This document shows, in pieces, positions 1 to 9,212 of a stretch of 64,000 bases of DNA. The stretch lies in assembly GCF_025583945.1 (NCBI RefSeq), contig NZ_JAOEGU010000002.1:62001-126000 (forward strand), read 5' to 3'. A program made the position numbers and the translations under genes. This stretch comes from Methylobacter psychrophilus (lineage in GTDB: Bacteria > Pseudomonadota > Gammaproteobacteria > Methylococcales > Methylomonadaceae). The notes beneath the pieces are model-generated. The model was not told where the DNA came from and made no database searches. It saw nothing but the letters and a program-made list of their open reading frames with translations. Position 1 is the stretch's first letter, and the number at the start of each line of letters is the position of its first letter.

Positions 1-819
1 GAAACGCAATCGCTGATTGATCAAGGCAAACGTGTCATTGTGGGCGTCAATAAGTACAAGTTGCAAAAAGAAGAAGCCGTTAATGTTATGGAAATTGATA
101 ATCAAGCAGTTCGCGAAGAGCAAATTGCCAACTTGCAGCAGATTAAGCTCGCCCGTAACAGTGCCGATGTTAAAGAGACTTTGGCGAAAATTCGTGTTGT
201 TGCCAAAGAGGGTGGTAATTTGCTGGCAGCAGCTATCGACGCGGCTCGTGTTCGCGCTACTCTGGGTGAAATTTCTGATGCGATGGAAACTGTTTTTGGT
301 CGTTACTTGGTGCCTAGTGAGTGTGTAACGGGTGTCATTTCCAGAGAGTATCATAACAGTGAAAAAGGAGCCTGTGAGTTTGACGAGGTTAAGCAGTTGG
401 TTGATGATTACGCTAACAACGAGGGTCGGCGTCCACGGATTTTGATTGCCAAGATGGGGCAAGATGGACATGATCGTGGTGCAAAAGTGATAGCCAGTGC
501 GTACTCTGATTTTGGCTTTGATGTTGATTTGAGTCCGATGTTTTCGACACCGGAAGAAATTGCCAAACTGGCGGTAGAAAATGATGTGCATTTTGTGGGC
601 GCGTCTTCTCTGGCTGCCGGACACAAGACGCTGGTACCTGAGTTGATTAAACAATTGCAGGCGTTTGGCCGTGGCGATATTAAAGTGATTGTCGGTGGGG
701 TGATTCCGCCACAGGATTACGATTATTTGCTGGAGCGTGGTGTAGCCAAAATTTATGGTCCGGGAACGCAGATGATCAAGTGTGTCCGTGAAGCGATGGA
801 GCTTTTGAACCAAGAATGA
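1..819 (+). CDS. scpA: Methylmalonyl-CoA mutase, C-terminal part (5' end outside window)
   Basis: Interconverts succinyl-CoA and (R)-methylmalonyl-CoA using adenosylcobalamin. The reading frame is open from base 1, so only about the last 272 residues of a protein usually near 700 are present. The start of the visible part (RVIVGVNKYK) is the end of the TIM-barrel substrate domain. The cobalamin-binding domain follows, with the DxHxxG signature in GQDGHDRGAKVI giving the histidine that ligates cobalt, then GASSLAAGH and VGGVIPP of the flavodoxin-like fold. The stop overlaps the next start as ATGA, so the two genes are translationally coupled. Decarboxylase and CoA-transferase genes downstream make the E. 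coli Scp (Sbm) role likelier than a purely propionate-catabolic mutase. Family assignment is secure; the symbol rests on context. Confidence 0.93.
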   Translation, partial: ETQSLIDQGKRVIVGVNKYKLQKEEAVNVMEIDNQAVREEQIANLQQIKLARNSADVKETLAKIRVVAKEGGNLLAAAIDAARVRATLGEISDAMETVFGRYLVPSECVTGVISREYHNSEKGACEFDEVKQLVDDYANNEGRRPRILIAKMGQDGHDRGAKVIASAYSDFGFDVDLSPMFSTPEEIAKLAVENDVHFVGASSLAAGHKTLVPELIKQLQAFGRGDIKVIVGGVIPPQDYDYLLERGVAKIYGPGTQMIKCVREAMELLNQE

Positions 820-1823
820 TTAATGCGATGAGTGCCGATGAAATCGTCGCAGAAATTTTAAATGGCAATAGAGCCATTCTTGCCCGGGCCATGACCATCA
901 TTGAGAGTACGCACCCCAAGCACTATAAACTGGCGGGCGAGATTATCGATAAAGTAATGCCGTTGGTGGGCAAAGCCAGGCGAATCGGTATTACCGGTGT
1001 TCCGGGTGCCGGCAAAAGCACGCTGTTGGAAGTGTTGGGTATGTATTTGATTAATAGTGGTTTAAAAGTAGCTATTATTGCGATTGATCCCAGCAGCAGT
1101 ATTAGTGGCGGTAGTATTCTTGCCGATAAAACCAGAATGACGACTTTGCTTAGAGAGTATAACGCCTTTATCCGTCCTGTTCCCTCCGGCGGGCATTTGG
1201 GCGGGACCAGCCGAAGAACCAGAGAGCTGACTTTTCTTTTGGATGCGGCGGGCTTTGATGTTGTATTTATTGAAACGGTGGGTGTGGGTCAGTCTGAAAT
1301 TGAGGTGGCTAACGTGGTCGACTTTTTCTGTCTGGTGCAAATTGCCGGGGCAGGCGATGAGCTTCAAGGTATTAAAAAAGGGGTCATGGAAGTCGCGGAT
1401 TTAATTATTGTCAACAAGTGCGATGGCGATAATAAAGCGATGGCTGAAATTGCCCGGAGTATGTTTAAAAATGCGTTGCAGATAGTAAAGCCTAAATATA
1501 GTCAATGGCAGGCACAGGCATTAACCTGTAGCGCAAGAGATAATGCGGGAATAAAAAATATTTGGGATGTCGTGGACAGATTTTATGCCACTATGGAGCC
1601 TAATGGAGTCGTAGCGTCAATACGGAAAAGCCAAAATATACGCTGGATGAAACAGCAAATTGAGGAAAATGTAATCAATATGATTTATAGCACTCAGGAT
1701 ATTAAAGAGCTATATAGTAAAGCTAAAGCCCGTGTGGAGAGTAATCAGCTTTCTCCACGAAACGCCGTAGAGACTGTTAGTCAATACATTGTCGAAAAAT
1801 TAACTTATGACGTTTTGAAATGA
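816..1823 (+). CDS. meaB: MeaB/ArgK-type G-protein chaperone of methylmalonyl-CoA mutase
   Basis: P-loop GTPase that gates cofactor loading and protects methylmalonyl-CoA mutase from inactivation. 335 residues, normal for the family (E. coli ArgK/YgfD is similar). Visible motifs are Walker A GVPGAGKST (about residues 60-68), the family signature DPSSSISGGSILADKTRM, the switch ETVGVGQSE and the guanine-specificity motif NKCDGD. It starts inside the stop of the mutase gene (ATGA) and its own stop overlaps the decarboxylase start in the same way, so mutase, chaperone and decarboxylase form one tightly coupled operon, as in the E. coli scp operon. Older annotations call this family an arginine/ornithine transport ATPase; the motifs and position do not support that. 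Confidence 0.95.
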   Translation: MINAMSADEIVAEILNGNRAILARAMTIIESTHPKHYKLAGEIIDKVMPLVGKARRIGITGVPGAGKSTLLEVLGMYLINSGLKVAIIAIDPSSSISGGSILADKTRMTTLLREYNAFIRPVPSGGHLGGTSRRTRELTFLLDAAGFDVVFIETVGVGQSEIEVANVVDFFCLVQIAGAGDELQGIKKGVMEVADLIIVNKCDGDNKAMAEIARSMFKNALQIVKPKYSQWQAQALTCSARDNAGIKNIWDVVDRFYATMEPNGVVASIRKSQNIRWMKQQIEENVINMIYSTQDIKELYSKAKARVESNQLSPRNAVETVSQYIVEKLTYDVLK

Positions 1824-2614
1824 ATCACTATGAATTTGTAAAGGTTGAACTCAAAGACAGGGTCGCTATTATCGAGTTTAATTATATAAAGAAATTGAAT
1901 GCGTTGAGCGAATGTTTTATTCAAGATATTTTAAAAGCATTGGCAGACTTAAATGTTCCGGAGGTTCGTTGTGTTATTCTGCGAGCGCCCAAGGGCAGCA
2001 AAGTATTCTCCTCTGGTCATGATATCAGTGAGTTGCCAAAAGCCAAGCGCGATCCATTGCCGCTAAGCTATCAAGATCCTTTGCGCATTCTCACACGCAC
2101 CATTCAGCGCTATCCGAAACCGGTTATTTCCATGATTGAAGGCAGTGTCTGGGGCGGCGCTTTTGAATTGATCATGAGTACCGATATTGTTATTTCCAGC
2201 GATAAATCCACTTTTGCCATGACGCCGGTAAACTTGGGTGTTCCTTATAATGTTGTGGGTATTCATAATTTAATTCGCGATGCGGGTTTACATGTAATGA
2301 AAGAAGTTATTTTTACCGCGACTCCGATTACTGCTGAACAGGCGTTAAAGATTGGTATATTGAACCATAGTGTTCCGGATGATGAGTTGGAAGCTAAAAC
2401 TCTTGCCATTGCCAGGTTGATCTGTGAAAAAGCACCGCTTGCCATCGAAGTAATCAAAGAAGAAATGCGTGTCCTGTGTGAGGCAAATGCCATTAATCCG
2501 GATGAGTTTGAGCGGATTCAAGGGCTTAGACGCTACGTTTATGACAGTCTTGATTATAGCGAAGGATTGACTGCTTTTTTTGAGAAGAGAAAACCCAATT
2601 TCATTGGAAAATAA
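1820..2614 (+). CDS. scpB: Methylmalonyl-CoA decarboxylase (crotonase superfamily)
   Basis: Decarboxylates methylmalonyl-CoA to propionyl-CoA without biotin. 264 residues, close to E. coli ScpB/YgfG (261). The segment FSSGHDISELPKAKRDPLPL carries the histidine that E. coli ScpB uses, followed by the oxyanion-hole stretch SMIEGSVWGGAFELIMSTD and the TPVNLGVPYN segment with the expected tyrosine. These fit ScpB better than generic enoyl-CoA hydratase, which needs two glutamates. Starts by ATGA overlap with meaB. About 245 bases with an imperfect tandem repeat separate it from the CoA-transferase, so the operon may be interrupted there. Confidence 0.92.
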   Translation: MNHYEFVKVELKDRVAIIEFNYIKKLNALSECFIQDILKALADLNVPEVRCVILRAPKGSKVFSSGHDISELPKAKRDPLPLSYQDPLRILTRTIQRYPKPVISMIEGSVWGGAFELIMSTDIVISSDKSTFAMTPVNLGVPYNVVGIHNLIRDAGLHVMKEVIFTATPITAEQALKIGILNHSVPDDELEAKTLAIARLICEKAPLAIEVIKEEMRVLCEANAINPDEFERIQGLRRYVYDSLDYSEGLTAFFEKRKPNFIGK

Positions 2615-2720
2615 GGTCTTAGGTAACTCGCCACAAATACCCCTGCAATAATTACCACCGATTATAAACAGATTTAATCGGTGAATTTGTGGGGAATCAA
2701 TGTCACTAAGTTAAACCGTT

Positions 2721-2776
2721 CGCTCAGCCAACGGAGTTCGACCAATGGCGCTCAGTGGACGGAGCTCAACCAACGG
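2721..2776. repeat. Imperfect 28-bp tandem duplication
   Basis: Two adjacent 28-base units begin CGCTCAG and end CCAA(T/C)GG. They agree at 22 of 28 positions. They are flanked by AACCGTT on the left and AACGGTT on the right, so the block could also fold. It lies between the decarboxylase and CoA-transferase genes. Likely a dispersed-repeat relic; a regulatory role is not shown. Confidence 0.6.
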
Positions 2777-2859
2777 TTTATCTTCCCAAGAGGCGCTTAA
2801 CTTAACGACATTCGGTGGCGGACTATTTGTTGCGCTTTCCTTACCAGTAACAGGATCAA

Positions 2860-4335
2860 ATGATGACCCAATATTCACTATTAACCCCGGAAGAAGCAGC
2901 CAGCATTATCAACAATAATGACATGGTTGCCTTTAGCGGGTTTACTGCCGCCGGATCTCCAAAAGTGTTGCCATTAGCCTTGGCTCAGCGAGCCAGATCT
3001 TTACATGAAAAAGGCGAAGACTTTGCCATACGTTTGATTACCGGGGCTTCTGTGAGTGCTCAAGCTGATGACGAATTGGCGGCTGCAAAATGCATTAAAT
3101 GGCGTGCCCCTTATCAGTCGGCATCAGGTATGCGTAAAGCCATTAACAATAATGAAGTTGAATTTGTTGATATGCACCTTGGTGAGGTTGCGCAAATGTT
3201 ACGTGCCGGATTTTTTGGTGAGATAGACGTGGCAGTGATTGAAGCGGTTGATGTCACCAGCGATGGCCGTGTTTTTCTGACGTCGGGCATTGGCAATTCG
3301 CCCACTTTTTTGGAGCATGCAAAAAAAATAATTATTGAAAGAAACAGTTATTTTTCCTCACGAATTACCGAGTTTGCCGATAACGTCACATTGCCCGGTC
3401 CGCCCAAACGTCCGGTTATTCCACTTTATGGCACGATGGATAAAATAGGCAAGCCCTATGTGCAGGTTGATGCCTCTAAAATAGTGGGTATTGTCGAAAC
3501 CAATCAGCCAGATCAGATTGAAGCATTTACAAAAAATGATGAGACCTCTGTACAGATAGCGCACAATGTCGAAAAATTTTTACTCAATGAGCTTAACTTG
3601 CGGCGCATCCCCGAAGCCTTTTTGCCGATTCAAAGTGGGGTCGGTAATATCAATAACGCCGTGATGAATACCTTGGGTAAAAACCCCGATATTCCAAAAT
3701 TCACCCTATTTTCCGAAGTCCTGCAAGACTCGGTTGTTGATTTGCTTTTGAGTGGCAAGGTTATTGGAGCCAGTGCGTCCAGTTTGACGATTACGCCCGA
3801 TAAACTGCAAACTATTTTTGATAATATGGACTTTTTTAGCGATAAAATTGTTCTCAGGCCGCAGGAAATTTCAAATAACCCTGAGTTGATCAGGCGTCTT
3901 GGTGTAATCGCTTTGAATGTGGGTCTGGAATTTGATATTTATGGTCATGCCAATTCTTCGCACGCGTTAGGTTCTGATTTAATGAACGGTATCGGTGGTA
4001 GTGGAGATTTTGAGCGTAATGCTTATCTGTCCATTTTTATGGCCCCTTCGATAGCCAAGGGCGGCAGAATATCATCGATTGTGCCTATGTGTGCCCATGT
4101 TGATCATAGTGAGCATAGTGTCAAGGTGATTATTACCGAGCAAGGTATTGCTGATTTGAGAGGCCTGTCGCCCTGCCAGCGGGCTAAAGTCATTATCGAA
4201 AATTGTGCGCACCCGATGTATAAGGATGCGCTGTATCGGTATTTATCTACTTGTAAGCCTGGTCACATACCGCATGATTTACATCATGCGTTTGATATGC
4301 ATATCAAGTTTCTGGAAACCGGCAGTATGTTGTAA
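2860..4335 (+). CDS. scpC: Propionyl-CoA:succinate CoA-transferase (acetyl-CoA hydrolase/transferase family)
   Basis: Transfers CoA from propionyl-CoA to succinate, regenerating succinyl-CoA for the mutase and closing the succinate decarboxylation cycle. 491 residues against 492 for E. coli ScpC. Family features are the N-terminal FSGFTAAGSPK segment, GIGNSPTFLEHA, and FSEVLQDSVVDLLLSG, which holds the probable catalytic glutamate that forms the CoA thioester. The C-terminal half has HALGSDLMNGIGGSGDFERNA and ITEQGIADLRGLSP. Two adjacent ATG codons (2860, 2863) follow CAGGATC; either may be used. It could also work as an acetate/propionate CoA-transferase or acetyl-CoA hydrolase. The order mutase-chaperone-decarboxylase-transferase favours ScpC. 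Confidence 0.9.
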   Translation: MMTQYSLLTPEEAASIINNNDMVAFSGFTAAGSPKVLPLALAQRARSLHEKGEDFAIRLITGASVSAQADDELAAAKCIKWRAPYQSASGMRKAINNNEVEFVDMHLGEVAQMLRAGFFGEIDVAVIEAVDVTSDGRVFLTSGIGNSPTFLEHAKKIIIERNSYFSSRITEFADNVTLPGPPKRPVIPLYGTMDKIGKPYVQVDASKIVGIVETNQPDQIEAFTKNDETSVQIAHNVEKFLLNELNLRRIPEAFLPIQSGVGNINNAVMNTLGKNPDIPKFTLFSEVLQDSVVDLLLSGKVIGASASSLTITPDKLQTIFDNMDFFSDKIVLRPQEISNNPELIRRLGVIALNVGLEFDIYGHANSSHALGSDLMNGIGGSGDFERNAYLSIFMAPSIAKGGRISSIVPMCAHVDHSEHSVKVIITEQGIADLRGLSPCQRAKVIIENCAHPMYKDALYRYLSTCKPGHIPHDLHHAFDMHIKFLETGSML

Positions 4336-4385
4336 TGTCCGCTTCGGCTCCGCTCAGCGAACAGTTTAGGTCAATAGTATTGGGC

Positions 4386-5561
4386 TTAACCTTCTTGCCC
4401 ATCACTTCGTGCGCTGGTTAAAATGGGTGCATAGACAAACATAAACAAAGAAAAAGCCGCCAGCCAGGATAGCGTTGAGCCATAAATAATCAGGTTGTAC
4501 CAGTTGGGTAATGCGAGCGGTAACAACACCCTGAGCAAGGCGGCGACATTAATTAATACAAATCCGACAGCCATGGCATTTGATACTCTGAGAGCACGGC
4601 CGGTATGGCCTAACGATACTCTGGCCATCATTCCCAACGTTAATACACCGATGCCGCCAAGAGTAAACGCATGCAGGGCCAACGAGGGTAATACCCAGGA
4701 ATAGGCAGACAGTGCGGTTAATATAAAGCCCAGTATAATCCAGGCATAACCGGTATAAAGTATCCATAACAATGGTACATACCAGATACGTTGGACATAC
4801 CAGCCAGCGAGTCTTGCACTATTGACTGCCACAGCGAAAATGGCTGTTAGTGCTAAAAACATGCCTGAAACCGCTGATAGCTGCAAAGCAAAAACAGCGA
4901 GGGCAGAGCCAATGGATAAAGCATCCAGTAACGGATTTTTTATGATCAGCGTGCCATGTAAACCGCGTTCGGTAAAAAACGGAAATACCCTGCCGGCAAT
5001 GACCAGAATCATGATGATGATAATGGCAACGACCAGTTGAATGCCGATCCATGCAGTGTTTTGGCATAATCCCAGCATTTGGGCATGTATCAAAGCATTA
5101 CCCAAAGTTAATAGCAATAACAGGCCGATAAAAACCAGGCTTTTGAAATGTCTGGACTGAATAATGGGTTTGCTGATTTGATAAGCCAGAACGGGCAGAA
5201 AAGCAAAATCAATCAAGGCAATAAAAGCATCCGGCAATAAACCGGCATAAAAGGGCAATATCCGGCCATACAGCCATAGCAAAGCCAAGCCCGCTAATTT
5301 ATCGCCCGTTAACGTGGGTTTGCCTGTCCAGTTTTTAACGGCGGTTAATAAAAATCCGGCAATAACGGCAACGGAATAACCCAGCAGCATTTCATGGGCA
5401 TGCCAATAACTGCTGGAAAAATAATTTTCAGCGCTTAAGGTGCCTTTAAAAATAGCATTCCAAAGCACGATTAAAATAAGTGCCGATGATCCGGCCAAGG
5501 CAAAGAAAACTCTAAATCCCAAGCCTAGAAGAGGGGTGTCAAAAATTTTATGTGTATTCAT
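4386..5561 (-). CDS. nnrS: NnrS family heme/copper membrane protein
   Basis: Polytopic inner-membrane protein (about 12 hydrophobic segments) of the NnrS family, linked to nitric-oxide stress and denitrification in other proteobacteria. The family signature WHAHEMLLGYSVAVIAGFLL and the following TAVKNWTG are near the N terminus, and HAFTLGGIGVLTLGMMARVS is in the C-terminal half; histidines in these are candidate metal ligands. I start it at the ATG at 5561 (MNTHKIFD), which overlaps the stop of the upstream ferritin-like gene as ATGA. A start 21 bases further upstream is possible but less economical. Function is inferred from the family; no NO-responsive operator was recognised. Confidence 0.88.
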   Translation of the reverse strand: MNTHKIFDTPLLGLGFRVFFALAGSSALILIVLWNAIFKGTLSAENYFSSSYWHAHEMLLGYSVAVIAGFLLTAVKNWTGKPTLTGDKLAGLALLWLYGRILPFYAGLLPDAFIALIDFAFLPVLAYQISKPIIQSRHFKSLVFIGLLLLLTLGNALIHAQMLGLCQNTAWIGIQLVVAIIIIMILVIAGRVFPFFTERGLHGTLIIKNPLLDALSIGSALAVFALQLSAVSGMFLALTAIFAVAVNSARLAGWYVQRIWYVPLLWILYTGYAWIILGFILTALSAYSWVLPSLALHAFTLGGIGVLTLGMMARVSLGHTGRALRVSNAMAVGFVLINVAALLRVLLPLALPNWYNLIIYGSTLSWLAAFSLFMFVYAPILTSARSDGQEG

Positions 5562-6361
5562 AGGGTTGTATTTTCCAGCCAATCCAGCTCAGCATTTGAG
5601 AAGCCTGCAATTATACGCATTTCTCTGTTAAAAGGGCCTTTTGGCTTGCCGCCCTTATAATATTGTTTTATTAACTGACGATATTTAGCTTCAGGTTCAA
5701 GTCCTTGTTGCTCGCAAACCCATTTAAACCAGTATGATCCACGTTCTACATGACCTACCTCATCGGTTAAAATACGGTTTAATAGGGCGACGCTGGCATT
5801 ATCACCCAAGTGCGTAAATTTGGTGATGACAGCAGGCGTGACATCCAGTCCACGCGCTTCCATACACCGTGGCACCATCGCTAATCTGGCCAGTAAATCA
5901 TCAGCGGTATCCGTGGCATGATCCCACAAGCCGTTATGGGCGGGTAAATCGCCATAATTAATCTGCATGGCTTGCAAATGCTTGCTGAGTAATTCAAAAT
6001 GCTGTGCTTCTTCATCAGCAACACGGAGCCAATCCTGATAAAATTGATCGGGCAGGCCGCGAAAACGATAAAGCATATCCCAGGCCAGATAAATTGCTAT
6101 AAATTCAACATGAGTAATGGCGTGAAAGAAGGCTGCAATACCTTCGGTACTGCCGAACTTTCGTTTGGGCATATCGCGTGGCGGCAATAATATCGGTCGG
6201 TCAGGAAACGTTATCTGTTCAATCGGCAATGCCGGTTGTTCAGATAAAAGGCTTAATTGACCGTTTTCCAGAGTTTGCCAAGCCTGATGGGTCAATGCCA
6301 GTTTTTCGTCTATAGTGGTTTGAAGTAAACACGCTTCGGCAAATTTAAATATATTTTTCAT
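5558..6361 (-). CDS. DUF455 ferritin-like domain protein
   Basis: 267-residue protein of the DUF455 family, predicted to form a four-helix ferritin-like bundle with a di-metal site. Candidate ligands are spread as in that fold: the HAITHVEFIAIYLAWD helix, the DEEAQHF helix, EARGLDVTP and DEVGHV. No signal peptide, so cytoplasmic. The activity of the family is not established. It is the first gene of a two-gene minus-strand unit with NnrS (4-base stop/start overlap), which hints at metal or nitrosative-stress metabolism, but this is inference. The VanZ-like gene begins 21 bases away on the other strand, so a compact divergent promoter must lie in or around the two starts. Confidence 0.88.
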   Translation of the reverse strand: MKNIFKFAEACLLQTTIDEKLALTHQAWQTLENGQLSLLSEQPALPIEQITFPDRPILLPPRDMPKRKFGSTEGIAAFFHAITHVEFIAIYLAWDMLYRFRGLPDQFYQDWLRVADEEAQHFELLSKHLQAMQINYGDLPAHNGLWDHATDTADDLLARLAMVPRCMEARGLDVTPAVITKFTHLGDNASVALLNRILTDEVGHVERGSYWFKWVCEQQGLEPEAKYRQLIKQYYKGGKPKGPFNREMRIIAGFSNAELDWLENTTL

Positions 6362-6381
6362 TATTGATAGATTACGGATGC

Positions 6382-6768
6382 ATGATTAAAATTCTGGATT
6401 TCGCGTTATTGTTATTTTATTGCCTGTTTATTTACTGGCTTTCTGATCAATCCTCTCTTAAAAGTCCTTTTGATTTTGGTTTTGACTATCAAGATAAGCT
6501 TTATCACGCGGGTGCCTATTTTATTATGGGATTGTTGGCATGGCGCAGTTTTAATCATTTGATTGATTCACCTATTATACGGGCTTTATTGAGTATTGCC
6601 TTTTGCAGTTTATATGGCTTATCAGATGAATGGCATCAATCATTTGTTGTTGGACGTGAGTCGGATAGCGCTGACTGGATTGCCGATACCAGTGGCGCAA
6701 TATTGGCGACATTATTACTGTATAAGCTTACGAAAATGGCTAAAATATATTCTTTACCCCTACCTTGA
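6382..6768 (+). CDS. VanZ-like membrane protein
   Basis: 128-residue protein with about four hydrophobic segments. It carries VanZ-type features: DKLYHAGAYFIMGLLAW, then SDEWHQSFVVGRESDSADWIAD near the C-terminal helix. Such proteins are common single copies in gammaproteobacteria; their role is unknown beyond the teicoplanin link of VanZ itself. The first ATG with a hydrophobic start is at 6382; an upstream in-frame TTG exists but would collide with the divergent gene. The acetyltransferase gene follows after nine bases. Confidence 0.82.
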   Translation: MIKILDFALLLFYCLFIYWLSDQSSLKSPFDFGFDYQDKLYHAGAYFIMGLLAWRSFNHLIDSPIIRALLSIAFCSLYGLSDEWHQSFVVGRESDSADWIADTSGAILATLLLYKLTKMAKIYSLPLP

Positions 6769-6777
6769 TAGAACCCC

Positions 6778-7377
6778 ATGGCCAAAGATATTCGCATTGA
6801 AAGATACAGCGGCGCAGCGCTGCATCGTTATATTTCCGAACTTGCGCGCTTAAGAATTGAAGTGTTTCGTGATTTTCCTTACTTGTATGACGGGGATTAT
6901 GATTATGAAAAAAAATATCTGCAACTCTATATTGATATACCTGAAAGCGTTGTTGTCTTGGCATTTGATGGCGATAAAGTGGTAGGTGCTTCGACCGCCA
7001 TCCCCATGCAATATGAAACCGACCCGATTAAAAAGCCTTTTCTTGAGCAGGGTTACCCGCTTGATGAAGTGTTTTATTGTAGTGAGTCGGTGTTAAATAA
7101 AAACTATCGTGGCTTGGGTTTGGGGGTGCGGTTTTTTGAGGAGAGAGAAGCACATGCCAAAGATCTGGGTGGTTTTAAAACGCTTACTTTTTGTTGCGTA
7201 GAAAGGCCTGTCGATCATCCGTGCCGTCCGGAAAATTATGTTCCATTGGATATGTTTTGGAACAAACGTGGCTATGTTAAACACCCGGAACTTAATACCA
7301 CTTATCTCTGGAAGGATTTGGATGACACGCAAGAAACTGCTAAACCGATGATTTTTTGGCTTAAAGATGAACGTTAA
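6778..7377 (+). CDS. GNAT-family N-acetyltransferase
   Basis: 199-residue acetyltransferase fold. The acetyl-CoA-binding region is visible in the centre (CSESVLNKNYRGLGLGVRFFEERE, matching the Q/RxxGxG/A loop). An ELARLRIEVFRDFPYLYD segment near the N terminus is typical of the GNAT proteins that accompany nitrilase-family amidohydrolases. Substrate unknown. It overlaps the downstream amidohydrolase by 11 bases. Related proteins exist as single-chain GNAT-amidohydrolase fusions, so the two products probably act together. Confidence 0.88.
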   Translation: MAKDIRIERYSGAALHRYISELARLRIEVFRDFPYLYDGDYDYEKKYLQLYIDIPESVVVLAFDGDKVVGASTAIPMQYETDPIKKPFLEQGYPLDEVFYCSESVLNKNYRGLGLGVRFFEEREAHAKDLGGFKTLTFCCVERPVDHPCRPENYVPLDMFWNKRGYVKHPELNTTYLWKDLDDTQETAKPMIFWLKDER

Positions 7378-8233
7378 AATTGCAGCGGCTCAGTACAATA
7401 TCAGTTTTTTGGAAGATTGGGAGGCTTATCAACAAAAAATTGAACGCTGGGTTGTCGAAGCGAGGACGCAAGAGGCAAAGATTTTAGTATTCCCTGAATA
7501 TTTCAGTATGGAGCTGGCATCATTATTCGGCCAAAAAGTTTATTCATCATTAAGTCAGCAGTTAGAGGCCATGCAGTCATTGCATGATAATTTTATGACG
7601 TTGTTTAGCCAGTTAGCGCAACAATATCAGTGCATTATTCAGGCCGGTACCTTTCCGGTGCGTATCGATGCTGAAATTTATAGGAACCGCGCTTATTTAT
7701 TTATGCCTGACGGTCAGTTTGATTATCAGGATAAATTAATGATGACTCGTTTTGAAAATGAACAATGGTTAATTAAAGGCGGCAAGGAATTAAAGTGTTT
7801 TGATAGCCCATACGGGAAAATTGCCATTAATATTTGTTATGATAGTGAGTTTCCACTGCTGGCAAGAGCTCAGGCCGAAGCGGGATGTGTGTTGATTTTA
7901 GTACCCAGTTGTACCGATACACGGGCAGGTTACCATCGCGTTAAAATAGCTTGTCAGGCAAGGGCGCTGGAAAATCAGTGTTATGTTGTTCAAGCCTCTC
8001 TGGTAGGCGATGCGTTATGGTCCGAAGCTGTTGACGTTAATGTCGGGGCAGCGGCTATTTACACACCGGTAGACAAGGGCTTTCCGGATGATGGCGTGTT
8101 GTTGGTTGGTACCTTTAACGCAGTCCAATGGGTGATTGGCGAGATCTCACCCAATGACTGCGAAATGGTACGAAACCATGGTCAGGTTTTTAATTATAAG
8201 GATTGGCCGTTGCAAGCCTCCTTTGTTAATTAA
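7367..8233 (+). CDS. Carbon-nitrogen hydrolase (nitrilase superfamily)
   Basis: 288-residue amidohydrolase with the Glu-Lys-Cys triad: Glu in [11 protein letters not shown] (about residue 44), Lys in [11 protein letters not shown], Cys in [15 protein letters not shown] second conserved Glu follows in the FENEQW stretch. No signal peptide. Substrate cannot be assigned; candidates are an N-acylated amine, an omega-amide or a carbamoyl compound. The overlapping acetyltransferase suggests paired acylation and hydrolysis of the same type of metabolite. Its 3' end overlaps the 3' end of rpoS by eight bases on the opposite strand, leaving no room for an ordinary intergenic terminator. Confidence 0.9.
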   Translation: MNVKIAAAQYNISFLEDWEAYQQKIERWVVEARTQEAKILVFPEYFSMELASLFGQKVYSSLSQQLEAMQSLHDNFMTLFSQLAQQYQCIIQAGTFPVRIDAEIYRNRAYLFMPDGQFDYQDKLMMTRFENEQWLIKGGKELKCFDSPYGKIAINICYDSEFPLLARAQAEAGCVLILVPSCTDTRAGYHRVKIACQARALENQCYVVQASLVGDALWSEAVDVNVGAAAIYTPVDKGFPDDGVLLVGTFNAVQWVIGEISPNDCEMVRNHGQVFNYKDWPLQASFVN

Positions 8234-9212
8234 AAACGGACTCAAAAGAAAAACCGTTGGTTTGTAAAATTTCTTTTAATTTCTTCAAGCCTTCAATTTG
8301 AATTTGCCGAACGCGCTCTCTGGTGACATCCAACTCTTGAGCTACCTGCTCAAGTGTCGCTTCTTCATAACCGCAAATACCGTAGCGTCTGCAAACTACT
8401 TCACGTTGCTTTTCAGGTAGTTCAAGCACACATTGGGTAATATTTTTTTTCATGCAGTCTTTCTGTATTTGCTCGTCATGTGCCAAAACATAAGTATCTG
8501 AAATGGAGTCAATTAAAGGATTTTCAATATTCTGGGCTCCCGGTACATCAACTGAAATCACCCGATCATTAAGTTTGAGCATCTTTTCAACTTTGTCCAG
8601 CGGTTTATTCATATAATCAGCAATGTCCTGGGCGCTGGGTTCATGCTCAAGAGTTTGTACCAAATGGCGCTGGGCCTTAAGGTAAGTATTCATTTCTTTG
8701 ACAATATGAATAGGTAAACGAATGGTTCGAGTCTGATCCATAATAGCCCTTTCAATAGTTTGTCTTATCCACCATGTTGCATAAGTTGAAAATCTAAAAC
8801 CTTTTTCAGGGTCGAATTTTTCAACTGCGCGGATTAATCCCAAATTACCTTCCTCAATCAAATCTAATAAAGGCAAGCCTTTATTCAGGTAACGGTAGGA
8901 AATTTTTACGACCAGGCGCAGGTTACTTTCAATCATAATCTTACGGGCAACCTGATCTCCTTGCAGGGCTCGGGTGCCATAGATTTTTTCCTGGTCGGCT
9001 GTCAATAGCTTGGATTGACTAAGTTCATTCAAATAGGTTCGGGTTGCATCAAATTCACTGTTATTACTGGTTTTAGCCGATAGTGTTCCTTGCTTTTTAG
9101 GTATAACGTCTGCTATGTCGTCATCATCAAGATCTTCGTCGTCAAAAGACAAATCGCCATGGTACAAAATAGCTGTTTGATCGTGTGCTTGGTCTAATGC
9201 TTCATTCATCAT
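8226..9212 (-). CDS. rpoS: RNA polymerase sigma factor RpoS
   Basis: Stationary-phase/general-stress sigma-70 factor of 328 residues (E. coli 330). Region 1.2 is seen in [14 protein letters not shown], region 2 in [39 protein letters not shown] (core binding and -10 recognition), region 3 in the [20 protein letters not shown] stretch, and region 4.2 in the C-terminal helix-turn-helix [20 protein letters not shown]. The acidic N-terminal stretch ([12 protein letters not shown]) is typical of RpoS. The gene lies downstream of nlpD, the conserved gammaproteobacterial order, with a 277-base untranslated interval in which a long leader or its own promoter would sit. Two adjacent start ATGs are present. 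Confidence 0.96.
   Translation of the reverse strand: MMNEALDQAHDQTAILYHGDLSFDDEDLDDDDIADVIPKKQGTLSAKTSNNSEFDATRTYLNELSQSKLLTADQEKIYGTRALQGDQVARKIMIESNLRLVVKISYRYLNKGLPLLDLIEEGNLGLIRAVEKFDPEKGFRFSTYATWWIRQTIERAIMDQTRTIRLPIHIVKEMNTYLKAQRHLVQTLEHEPSAQDIADYMNKPLDKVEKMLKLNDRVISVDVPGAQNIENPLIDSISDTYVLAHDEQIQKDCMKKNITQCVLELPEKQREVVCRRYGICGYEEATLEQVAQELDVTRERVRQIQIEGLKKLKEILQTNGFSFESVFN

Noticed and set aside
816-1823. Arginine/ornithine transport ATPase (old ArgK name)
   Set aside because: G-protein motifs and coupling with methylmalonyl-CoA mutase point to the MeaB chaperone; no transport genes are adjacent.
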